From Eremophila alpestris peregrina (taxonomy: Eukaryota > Chordata > Aves > Passeriformes > Alaudidae): DNA of 64,000 nt. Below the pieces are notes generated by a model, which was given only the letters and a program-made list of their open reading frames with translations, was not told the origin of the DNA and did no database searches. Position 1 is the first letter of the stretch; each line of letters begins with the position of its first letter. The stretch covers positions 6,278,825 through 6,342,824 of the forward strand of contig WMCF01000007.1 in assembly GCA_009792885.1 (NCBI GenBank). The letters run 5' to 3'. Position numbers and translations under genes: made by a program. Below, piece by piece: positions 48,201-60,079 of the stretch.

Positions 48201-51200
48201 AGGAGGCACACAATACTGACAAATATTTTTCCTGCAGAAGCTAGATAAATTCTTGCTGGCTTGTATTGCATTATTAAATAATTACATAATGAATGCATTA
48301 ACAAATAGCTACTTGTAGGAAAACTATTATTGAATTATTTGCATACTCCTTTAATAGAATATCAGAAAAGTTATATATATTCTATGATCCTATATATTTG
48401 TAACTGAACTAGATAATTTCAAAATTGTCACAGTCTGATTTGTTAAGATGTTAATGTGCAAAGATCAAAACAATTTTTTGTAGCATCTCAGTTTTAAAAA
48501 TGGTCATCATTTTGAAATTGATACAGAATAGCTATAACCACTATCAGTCTTAGTGATAGATGGAAACTTAATTTTGAAAAACTTCCATGATGTCTATGAA
48601 GACAGTTTGTCCAGTTATTTCTACTGTGGGTTCTCTTGTAAAGATAAAATTGGAACAATATTAATGTATTAGAGTGGTCTTGGAGTGCATGAACTGGATT
48701 CTTTTTTATTAATGTAATCTAGAAGATGTGTTTTTATTGTCAAGCTATTGCACTCTGCTTGCAAATAGGCATCCAGTCCATGGAACCCAGCTAGGATTCA
48801 TCTGTAGTGGAGGGTGAAAAAAAAATGATGATAAAGTGAAATGGGTACTCTGAGTCTTTGAGTCAGAACCTCACCATCAGCTGAACTCTTCACTTAAGCA
48901 GATGTAGACAAATATCCCAATAACATAGATTTAATATAATTTTTTATTATTATTATTTTCTGCTTTCCTTTTATGGCCAAGTAGTAGCTAAATTGTTCCC
49001 CCTGTCAGTTGCTTCATGTGAGTATGAGAGCCCACTGTAAAACTGCCATAATACTGTTCATAAGTCACAAGCTAAATTGAATATTCAGCCTTGAACAGAG
49101 TATAACTTTATTTCTCCATGGGGAGTAGAGTGTCATAAGAAGTTACCATGGAGGGATTTGATGGAGTTTTTTTAATGGCTGAAACAAACTAGTGACTAAG
49201 TTTTTCATATGCACTGTGGTTTTCCGCTGAATTCAGGCACAGGAAAAGTGTTGTTCCATTTTACAGAAATTTCAGTGCAATTAATGAGTTGGACAAGATT
49301 CAACCTTCCTCTCTTACTGTTACTAGTTTCCAGTTTTAGACTTAGCTACTTAGGAAATAAGGGTGAAGGAAAAAAATAATGATAGTTAAATTTTGGTATT
49401 CTACCTTCAGGTCAGAGAAGACAATCACTATTTTAAGATAGCACTACTACTAAATACTTTGACCAGGCACAAAAGTTCCTTTTGAAGCAATTCTATCATT
49501 CTGTTAATTACTTAAGTTATCAGATTTTTACTAAATTTTTAATATGTATGTTTCAGAGCAGCACCTGCATATACTCAGATTTAGAAACAATAGCAGAAAA
49601 TGCTGCTAGTTATTCTGCTTTTCTGCTTGAAAATGATGGCTCGTTCTACAGATTAGATACAGAGATTTTGTTAATTATTAGCTATTTTAAAAAAGTACCT
49701 GAAAGATGAGGTTCTTTAAAACCACAGATTACTCCCATATGCCAAGCTCTTAGAATACTTAATAACTTATAATGAACATTTATCAAAACACAGATTTTTT
49801 CCTTGGTTTCTCTTACATCTGTTTTTCATTTGATGATGTCCATTGTCTACTCTTTCCCAATTCAAGTTCTGGATTATAATTTCAATTCAAAAGTATTTTT
49901 TTTCAGTAACATTTTCTGTTCTTATTGCAAACATTATCATGACGACTGAATAATTTTCTGTAATTTTCTGTCCTTATTACTAATTCCTGTATTGTCAATA
50001 AGACCTTAAACTTTTCATGCACAATTTATTATTCATTTGATGTACTGTGTTAACCTTCCAGATCTTCTGTATTTTAGTAGGCTGACAATTTTATCCCTTT
50101 CTAAATTTTGCCAGGGTGGTGGAAGAAAAAGGTAGCAGAGACAACCAGTCAAAATTTCAGAAATTTGACAAGGTCAAAACTCTTCTACCCTGTGCAATGT
50201 AAGAAAATGTAAGCCTAAACTCTAATGAAAATATTGGTGTGATGACAGAAATATTGTGATATTAGAGTAAAATAGATTGATAAAAATACTTTTTCATTCC
50301 TGCTTAAAAGGATAGTTTGGCACCATGTGGTGATTTCCTAGAATTTACTGGTGTCTTCAGTTTGCATTAGTGGCAAAAATGTCTATCATTTTATGTTTTG
50401 TATAAGATCTTTGTATAAGACTTAGTGCTGTTATTTGTGAAAGATGTTTGACAAAAGTACAGGAATGAGTGTATTTATACTGCCCTTTTTAGTGGCATCG
50501 AATATGATCACTTGTGTGACTTTGTCTGAATGACAAGTTTAACTTGCTCTTGATACTAAAAAAGATCATCAAAATAGTGAACTTTGTGCCTTAAGGAATG
50601 CAGATAGTTTAAAACTAAAGTCCAGTTATGCTCTCATTTCCAGGGGCACAACTCTCAGGAATATTTTGTTGAAACTCCACATGAAAACATGAACCTGAAA
50701 AAAAAGTGTTGAATAGAAGGCCTGATCAGGAATATTCCTTGACAGTCACTTAAATATCTGAAAGGGTATTTTTTGTAGTTCCCTCTCCCATTAAAAGTTT
50801 GCAAATAATATTCCTTTTGTTCCTTCCTTGAATTTTGATGTCAGGCTTGAATAGGAGAGAAACACTGTGCAGAAACATTTGCAAGGACTTAAAACATATG
50901 ATTTAGAATAATATTTCAGTCTCTTATTTGCCCTAGACATGTTAAAATCTTTTAGTTATTTAATCTCTGTACTTTTATAGGAATATATACAGTGTCTGAT
51001 GTATACAGTGAAAATGAAGTTAATTGTTAAGTAAAGAAAAACCTGAATTATTATTCTTTAGACTATCACCTGCTCTCTGGGTGGGCTTAGGAACAAGCAA
51101 ATGCTAAGATGTGAAATTGTGAAACCAATTTGTGGCATTTGACTCAATATTTTTAACGGAAGTTCTAAAATGCCTGTGCATTTCAGAGTATATTTTATTG

Positions 51201-53994
51201 CTAGAAAATCTAGAACTAGCTAATCCTTTGATCTTAAGCAAGTCTGAAAAAAATACCATAATAAAGCAAGCTCACCAGTGATCGAAATAATTTTGAAGGC
51301 ATTATATAATAAGAAAAAAAGATTTTAAAGAGCTCCCAGGCTCCATTATTTGAATATTTTCCATTTTTAAACCAAAGGTTATAATATAAACCTGAAAAAG
51401 TAGCTAGAATATTGAAACAGAATGTCTTAAATTACACGAATATTCAATAATAATTCAAGAAAATTAATTATTAATTTTATTGGTAGTAAAACTATGATTC
51501 AAAATTTAAAAATATTATTCTAATATTTCCCCTCATATTTACTCAAATTAATCAAACCCATATACCAGATTCAATAACACAGTCACTAGAAATACTGGTT
51601 TATTTTTCCAAGATAGACTCAGGACTAGATTAATGATGAGGGAAAGCAGAATGGATGAACTGACTGCCAATTCTGGCTGTCATGGCTTCCAAACTGTGTT
51701 GTCTAGCTGTGATATTTATATTTTATAAATGTGCAGAAAGTCTAAAAAACTAATAGCCAAAGTAATTAAATGGAAAGGCAGTTATTTTTAATTCTGGGAT
51801 CTATGTAAATATCAGTCATGAGGTTTATATTTTTACAGGTTTTTGTAATTTTCTCCTAAGTTGAGTGTTAATCAGATTTCTGCTTTAACAGCATAAAGTA
51901 ATATCTCATAAGAAGAGTTCTGTAATTTGTTTTAAATTACGCCTGCCACAGAAGGAAGATATGTGATGTGTATTTAAATCCTAGTTTGGAACTATAATGG
52001 GTCTGCTAGTCATCTTTTGAAAAACAGACAAAAATTTTTAATTTATTAGTAACATCCATTGTAAGTCATATGATTTCTTTTGAGAGAGGGACTTGAATTT
52101 ACTGCTGTATTCCTGCCTTCCTCAAGCTCAAGTCCTCTTAAGATTCTGTCTTTCTCTAAGAATTAATATTTAGAGAGTTGAAAGTTTTATCTTTCCTGGG
52201 GCAAAGAGCAAGTTATAACATTATTGGGATCATACAGTCTGGTTGCTGCTTGAAAGAAAAGTTGCTTTACAAATGTCTTCTTGAACTAGGTGTGCATATA
52301 TAATGCACTAATATTCTGTCCAGTTTCAGTCACTTCAGATCTTTTAGTATTGCATTTTAATTATTCTATACATCAGTGCCTTTCATAAGATATTTGATGA
52401 AGGGTGAAAGCATCGTGGAGCAAGGGAACAAGTTATATTAAAAAGAAAAAAAAAATCAATCAAGCTTTATTTTTATGGTGAACCTAATTAGAGAGCATGC
52501 AGTTATGGTTTTTAATAATATTTAGGAATCCCAATATATAATGGTAATGTAATACCCAAAGCCATTCTTAAAAGTCTTTCAATATAATTCTATCCATTTC
52601 ACTCTAAGGGGTTTGGATTTTTATAAAGGATATCTTAAATCACCAGCTTATCTATTGAAACACTCTGTCTTATGGAATTATAAGGAAAAAACCCAAGAAA
52701 CTGTACAAACTATACTGTGAACTGGAGAAAGCTGTGGCAGGCTATTTAACAACAACAAAATGAGCCCTCTGTTCAAAGAGATCTTGAAATCTGGTTTGCT
52801 GTGGGTAGTGTATCTAAGGCAAGTCCCCTGATGTCCCTCCTGCACAACTCTATCACAGAATTTGACATGTCATCAAGATGTTCATCCTAGCAGAATACAT
52901 TTTAAAAAAACCCTACTCTTTGGGATCACTGAATAATGGCACCATTTTAGTTAAGTTCCTAGCTAATAAAATGAGGTGGGGAAAAAAATCCTGTTGCCTC
53001 CATGTCTGACTGATCCTGGCAATGTGATTTCCTATATTTCTTTCTGTTAGTGGGAACTGTCTCACTTATTCTACATTTTTGGCTTTCACAATTATAGTCC
53101 AATTTTACAAGGGAAAATTAGCTTTCCTAAGGTAAGTATTCTCTTGTTACACAAGAGGCGAGATCCAGACACTGTTAATTCCTGGCAGAGTCCTGTACTT
53201 TCCTGTGTTTTCTTCATTTGGTGAAAGCTGGTTGAATACTATTTTATATTTTGGACCAGAAATGACATAAAAAAGTTTTAGAAGAGGAAATGTATTTCCT
53301 TCCAATCAGAACTGTATTGTTCCACTAAACCCAAGATCCAACCACATAGTTATATGCACCCAGAGTTTTATAACACAATTTATAAATGTTCCAAGGTAAT
53401 TTGAAACTAACTGTAATTTAGACAAAGTCTTGTGTCTTAAACTTAGTAAGGTTAGCTTAATTTCTCTTTTCTCTAGACTTAAATGTTGATTACCTTGGGT
53501 CTTTACCTCTTTCTGTAAATTATTCAAGGATGCTGTATTTACTTTCTGTTTATTGAATGTGTAAAGAGTGTACATTCATTTCAAAACAATTCCAATTTAG
53601 ATTTAAATGTCTCAAGCTGCTTGGATAAATATGACTGCAATATGTCTTAGTTCTTTATTTCTTGTTCACCTTTATTATTATTTTATCCATATTCAGTCTT
53701 TTGCTCCAGTTACCTCAAAAACTTCATCTTTGCAGTTATTTCAATGTACAGTATTGCTTATACATATAAAGACAGAGGAAATATTCTATCTACATAGAGA
53801 GTGTGATTTTATCTTGAATTAAGTGATATACATCTGAATCCTGTATTGGTTTAAATTTGGATTAGGAAAATCACAGCTATAATGAATATCCACATAACTA
53901 ATGTATATACTTCTGTCTCAAAGAATCTCTCTCCAGTACAGGCAATAATAAATAGATGGTTTAATCATCTTTATATAAAGGTAAAAGTCCTGTT
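39266..53994. other. Unique AT-rich non-coding DNA
   Basis: No gene is supported across nearly 15 kb. Simple tracts are a T-run at 39770-39776, a T16-type run at 42932-42947 and (TAT)n at 48943-48957. Two short G+C-richer pieces stand out, 43065-43225 and 44465-44630; neither matches a repeat or exon I know. GTACAATTCCCATTAGTGTC at 44838-44857 may be another degraded CCATTGA..TCAATGG relic. The longest frames (66-110 codons) lack domains. Confidence 0.5.
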
Positions 53995-54070
53995 CTCATT
54001 CTGTCATATTTTTTATCCTTTTTCTCCCTTTTTTCTTTCATTCCTTTTTTTTTTTTGTTATTTATTCATT
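53995..54070. repeat. Pyrimidine-rich low-complexity tract
   Basis: Long T/C runs include T11 near 54047-54057. They produce the phenylalanine-rich centre of a 132-codon frame (53882-54280, plus strand), which is therefore not taken as a gene. Confidence 0.8.
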
Positions 54071-57000
54071 TTTTGCTATATTTTCTCAATTTCTGTGTTT
54101 GTGTCTTTCATTTCTATTTGCGATATTTGGTACCTTGTCTCTTCCCAAGCTTCGCTCATAGTTATTCGCCCATATCTACTTTCATATAACCTTTTCCTTT
54201 CTGTTTTTCGTTTACTTGTATCCATATTTCTGCCTTCAGTCCCTCGATTCCCTTCACCTGTACTCCCTAGCTGTTTTTGAGTGAGCTGGCCATCATTCAA
54301 ACTTCAGTGGAACAGCTGCTGGGGCGGTGCATGGGGCAGAAAGAGCACACTTTCAAAAGAGACCTGGCCCGAAACACCACAGGGCAGAGTCTATAGGTCA
54401 ACCTGTTGTCTTTGGATAGAATTTCAGGTTTGGAAAATGCCAGCTTGGATTCTGAATGATAATGAGGACCAGTAAAAGCAGACCATAAACATTCTATCAT
54501 TTCTATTGTATTGCTTCAGATTTTTATTGATCAGCTGTATACTCTGCCTTTAGGTTACAAAGCCATGCTGCTTTAAATGCAGAAGTGGGAATACAAGGGC
54601 TTTAATGGAGAGCAAGACTTCTGAAGTTAGAAATCTTTAGAGTAAGCACCATACCAAGTCAAAGGGGGTTCATTCTGCCATCTAATTGTAACTTTAAAAA
54701 CCATCCTAAAGCCTAATAAAAATAGGGATGTGAAGCTATTTTCAAAACTCCACAATCTGTTTTCAGTGTCAGTGGGGCTATTGCACAAGAACAATGATGG
54801 TTTCCCACATAGAGAAAATGTCCTTGAAAAATTTAAATAAGACTAAGGATCCTAAAAATGAAGCTTGGAAAAACATATTTGGATTAATATTGATAGTTAT
54901 CTGTTTCGAGTTTTCTGGAGCATGAACACAGAAAAACGTAGACATGTCTAGAATGTTGGGCAGTAAACAGCATCTCTGATAGTACCTGTTGATTAAAGTT
55001 TTCCAGCATATTTTGTTAAATTCTCACATATGTAAAGGACAAAAAGGAAAACATCAGTGGCAAGCCAAATTAAAGATAAATTTTTTAAAAAGTAATTTTA
55101 TCTTTTAAACTGCATTTTCTGCTTTGCTGATGAAATATAACGTGAACTTTTGCATTAATTGAACCATTAATATGTCAATTTGTCTTCCTTTACAAGATTC
55201 TTTATCAAGCCTCAGTTTCTTTTCTCATTTCTTTTGACTCCACTGAATATTTTTTTCTTCCTCCCACCAGCTGCTTTAAAGAAGAAAGTCCAATTACCAA
55301 ATCAGAACAACTGCTTACTCTGATGAGACAATGGAAGAAACATTAACAAAAAGGACAACCTTCTGTTACTGTCAGAATGTATATTTGATAACATTTATGA
55401 CCTTGCATTTGCTTTTCTTTCTGTGCTTATTTTATCTTTATTCCTATAGCCATCTGTGATCCTTACATAGACTATAAATCATGGAGAGAATATTTGTGCA
55501 GTAAAGAACACAAGGACACTAAAAATACAGCAGACATTAGACACTGCTTTGGTTTAAACAATAACAGTATGAGTAAATTCTATTTATATGGGTCTTTGGA
55601 TGCTTTAAAGTTTTTACTGCAAAGTAGACTTTACTGTGTTACCCCACATATCTGTGTTGAACCCAGCAGCCAACAAGACATAAGAGAAAATAAGATAATG
55701 AAACTATTCATGATGTCATGTTAACATCCACTAATTCTATATAATTGCTCTATTCTGGTAAGTCTAAAGAAGCTTTTCTATTTCAGAAAGTTTTTGACAA
55801 AGAAAAGTTGCATAGCTGGAACTAGCATTTGAAATATATTAACTCAGCCATGGACGTTTTGTCCAAATACTTCACTCCTATTTATCTTTCCCTTTTCCCT
55901 TCCATCTTCCCTTCTCATTTGAGGTATTTTCACACAGCTGTCCTAAGAAACGACAAAGCAGTATAGATCATATGTTTACATCTTAAAGGAGGCAGGAGCT
56001 TCTGTAACCACGGAAAGATAAATATATCTAATTCAGTCTGTATGCTAAAAGCAAATGGTGTCACTCATCTGAAATACACATCTCCTCTTTGAACTGCTTC
56101 TCCTTCAACAACTGTAGATGACAAAAGAAAGATTATGATGAGCAGAAAGGAGAATTCTTACTCCAGAAGCAAAAGGAATCAGCATTTAGGAGTTACGAAG
56201 GCTTTCCAAAGAAACACTTCTTTCTTCTCCAGGGTTGGGAAAGCTGCCCAATATAACGAGCATTTATATTGCCTGGAAATTACATTAGAACATTTGGGAG
56301 AGGTTTCCTTGAAATAAGGATAGTTTCAGGGCTAGATATTTGGAACTACATATGCATGGTATATTTGAATATTGTGCAAATATTTACCCATGAGTAATAT
56401 ATCAGTAATTTTTGTCGGTTATGCTGAAGTGTTTGCTGCATAGACATTTTGTTTCCCCAGAAATTTGGCACTTTAGCAGTGATAAACTAGTTTGCACACC
56501 AGAATAGAGTGCTTTTACTCAAGATTCAGTTCTAGGGAGAACAATACTCACAGTAAAAACCATGTGATGCAGATGGACGTATTTATCTTCATGTCACTTT
56601 GCATTGTCAAGAACTTTGACAACAACACATGGCTGTCCACTTGTGCAAAGGTGTTCTTTTGAGACCCTTGGCTGAAGCACCACACTCACATTTTTTCTAG
56701 GCATCTGAGGGAAGATTAAAGTGAGGGCACAAATATGTTTCTTTGCTTGGATATGAGTACATCATTGTGGATGAGCAGACTGAGCTCCTCTTCACACTCC
56801 CTGCCAAGCCAGGCAAGGTACAGTAACATTTTTAAGAAAAACACCATTAAATTATCAAAGGTAGTAATTTGTAGTCCTCAAAGGTTAAACATTTTTAGGT
56901 GTTCAAAGTATCAAAAATTTTTGTTATGATAGTCATAAAAATTTATTATACTATGAAATGTAGTGTCTCTTTTTCCTAGCATAGAGCTCTTTTTCCTAAA

Positions 57001-59647
57001 GGCAGATGAGCCATCAGAGGCAGTGACTCAAAAAAATTGCAAAATGTTTCCTGATTCAGTGCAGAAAATACTGCCTTTAACAAAATTTTCACCACTTGTG
57101 TCTAAATGTGTTCATTATTTATTTCTGGCTTCATATTTTCAAAAATTTTATCTTCATTTCAGCACTTGGAATGGTAGCAAACTGCTTCTATGGGCCCACA
57201 ACAGAGATATTATAAAGCAGACTGATAGGTCCAGAAAAATGGAAATCAAAAAAATGTGATGGGAACATACATAGTTTGCTTTGTGACCACTGCTTTATTT
57301 CCCTGTAGATAATTTATAACACTGACCTGATAGAAATCTGGACAACTTCAGTTCTGCACGAATTCAATGGCAAAGGAGATCTCATCCTCTGTTTCACCAA
57401 GATCTATTTATTCTTGCTCCCATTTTTATGCTGACATTAGTATGTGCACAGCTGTAACAGGAACTGTGACTATAGCAGCAGTTAAATACGCAGTTCATGG
57501 ATTTGTGTGAATTACAAGAAACCATGTAAATAAGTCTCCCAAATCTACTCTATTTTGTCCTTCATAAACTTCATGAAGTTCAGCAGTTTGTTACCAGCAA
57601 ACACAGTTTAACAGTGCCTAATATCTCTAAGGGTTAGTGCTGTTCTGAGCAGTTAAAAATGAGGTTCGGATAATGTTTGATTTTTCCTAAGTATATTAGC
57701 AAAAGAAGAGTTTATTTTCAAAATGCTTCATCCTACACCACGAGTCAAAACACTGACAGTGCCAAATCATGTCATTTCACCTAAATATACCGCTAAAAGG
57801 AACAATCTAATGTCAAAAAACAGCCTTTGTTTTGAAAAAAAATTATTCCCTTTGGCTATTCATGGAATCTACATGATAACAATAGGTTGTTTTACCCACT
57901 TGAAACACAAAATAAATAATAAAATGTGAATGGCAAATGGTTTAGAGTGAGCTAATGAACTTAGCCATAACTTCATTGACACCACAATTTTATGATAAAG
58001 CAGTACTTATTTTCATATTTGCATACATTATTCAGCCCATTTTAATATTGATTTTTTTTTCAAGTGAAGGGATTTTGCTTAAAATTTTTTTCTCAAAGAA
58101 TGAAAGCCTGCCATTTAGAAAGCCCCCTATATACACAACAAAATGAATGTGTTTTTCTGAGCTATCTTCCCCAGCTTTATGCTTTTCAACCTGATGTGAA
58201 AGAGAAAAAACCCTTGACAGGCAGGGCATGCTCCCACTTCTTTCAGGATGCACCTCACTGCACACTGATGGTATCAAATAATGATGATACCCTCTACGAA
58301 TTAGGAAGAGAGCTCAATGTTACCTAGAAATCATTTATTAAAGGAAAAATGTAGCCATATGATTTGTTATTGTGAGCTAACAATTTTAAGAGACATTCCA
58401 GCTGGTCAGTACCTGATGCAGAGCTCTTTTCCAGGGATGAGTTTTGCTGGTGACCTTTTTGCCTGTCACCACTGGTGGGTCACAAGTCACCGGTAAATGT
58501 TCTAGCATGACTGAAGCCTCTGAACATCCAAACTACCTTCTTGCAAAATATTATTCAAGTAACCTAGTAAAAGAGACCTCTCCTCTTTTTCCCACACTGA
58601 AAACAGTGTGCCAAGTGAGGCACAGAGTACTGGGATACTCTCTAGCACTGGGATCAACATCCCTCATGTGCCAGGTGGGAAGTGTTAAACACATGACTGG
58701 TAAGGAGGCAGTTGAGGCTGAGATTTGGTGATGCTTTCTGTTCAAATAAAATAAAGATGTCATTAGAAAACTGGAGGAGTCCTGAAATCTGAGCAATTGA
58801 ATAATGCTATGCTGGTGAGGTGCAGCAGGAAAACAATCATCAAATACCAGCTTTTTTAAAGAGTACAATGAATTTTTACATGCTGACTAACACCTATGAA
58901 GTATTACAGCTACACAATATAGAGCAATTTCTGTATTGAAATCCAGGAAAAAACAGAGAAGTCTGAAATATTATAAAATATTTCAAAAGAAGAACTACAT
59001 ATTTTATTCATATGGAATGACATTATCTTAGCAGATTAGGTACAATTCTTGCTAAAAAAGGAATATATTTAAATATTTATATAACCAATTAATCAGAGAA
59101 GGAAAAGAACATTTCCCTCAGCAATGAAGATTGGTGAATGGTTAATTACTAGAACACATTAACTTTTAACAGATTAATTATTTTATCATACATATCTAAT
59201 ATTTGGCATTCGTCCTTGCATCCATGGAATTTTCTGCATGCCTGCAAAATTTCGAAAGGGAATTAATCAAGGCAATTGCTGATTTTTAAAATAGTTTACA
59301 GGAAAGATTTATACATACCTTACAGTTCTGACAAAGAAGGTAAGCCCAAAAAACTCTGTTTTTTCTCTGCTTACTGAACAACTTTGAATCCATCATATCT
59401 GTAGTCCAGATAAAAGAGCTTTGCCTGTCAAACTTGATCAGTGATTGGTTATCTATTATTGCTTTTCTTGGAAAAGTTCAGAGGGCTTTAACTTGATCTC
59501 AGCACAGACTTTTGAGGTGTGGTAGAGTTTTCCATTACAAACATTTTGGAAACTAAGACTTGAAGATTTTTCTAAAATACATTTCTTATACAAATACATT
59601 TAAAAGCAATTTTTGTGTAGCATTATGCACCAGATTTATTTAAGCAT
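54071..59647. other. Unique AT-rich non-coding DNA
   Basis: No gene is supported. A perfect 7-bp hairpin with a 4-base loop lies at 58593-58610 (CACACTG/CAGTGTG), within a complex stretch (58390-58740) where frames are open on both strands (95 codons plus, 105 codons minus). Neither product is recognisable and there is no codon evidence for either. Confidence 0.5.
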
Positions 59648-59675
59648 AGTTAATAGGCCCTGCAGCCTATTAACT
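59648..59675. repeat. Perfect inverted repeat (11-bp arms)
   Basis: AGTTAATAGGC and GCCTATTAACT flank a 6-base spacer (CCTGCA). No terminator meaning is inferred in this eukaryotic context. Confidence 0.9.
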
Positions 59676-59703
59676 TAAAGCATTGAAAAGTGCCTTCCCA
59701 AAT

Positions 59704-59725
59704 TTGGGTAGGAGGCCCTACCCAA
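59704..59725. repeat. Perfect inverted repeat (9-bp arms)
   Basis: TTGGGTAGG and CCTACCCAA flank a 4-base spacer (AGGC), 28 bp to the right of the preceding inverted repeat. It would make a stable hairpin if single-stranded. The overlapping 10-bp palindrome CCAAATTTGG lies at 59698-59707. Confidence 0.9.
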
Positions 59726-60055
59726 GGTGTCTGCATTTTACAGCCAAACTGATGCTATGGAAAGGATTTAACTAGCTTGCAGTGGCCTTGCCTGCAGCAC
59801 TGGTGATGTCTGTCTTTCTGACCTTTGCTCTGAGCAATTACAATGTGGTCTTTGCAATTCCATGCTTCCAGCCTGGCGGACCTATCCTCTTCATGGAAAT
59901 CCTCACAGAGGGTCATGTAAGGGCAGACAGGGATTCTAAAAGAAAAAGAGGCACACTTGACTGTTCTCAAGCAAACCATGGTAATTCAAGTGGACATGAT
60001 CCAGTATTACATAATGAGGCTCATTTTTTTTAAGATCAGTGCTTAATGTGTCTCC

Positions 60056-60079
60056 ACACTCTTTGTGCACAAAGAGTGT
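60056..60079. repeat. Perfect 24-bp palindrome
   Basis: ACACTCTTTGTG is followed immediately by its reverse complement CACAAAGAGTGT with no spacer. If one base is skipped, pairing continues outward (TCC at 60053-60055 with GGA at 60081-60083). Roughly 4^-12 times 64,000 positions gives about 0.004 such palindromes expected by chance with equal base use. The central TTGTGCACAA resembles an imperfect C/EBP-type dyad. A role as a protein-binding dyad is inference only. Confidence 0.95.

Noticed and set aside
48943..48957. Regularly spaced short repeats that might suggest an array
   Set aside because: Just a short (TAT)n simple tract; no spacer/repeat architecture such as CRISPR exists in this window.
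53882..54280. 132-codon frame with hydrophobic segments resembling a membrane protein
   Set aside because: The hydrophobic part is a translated T/C-rich simple tract; there are no conserved motifs.
58444..58868. Overlapping frames of 95 codons (plus) and 105 codons (minus)
   Set aside because: Mutually overlapping on opposite strands and without recognisable domains; probably chance in a stop-poor complex stretch.
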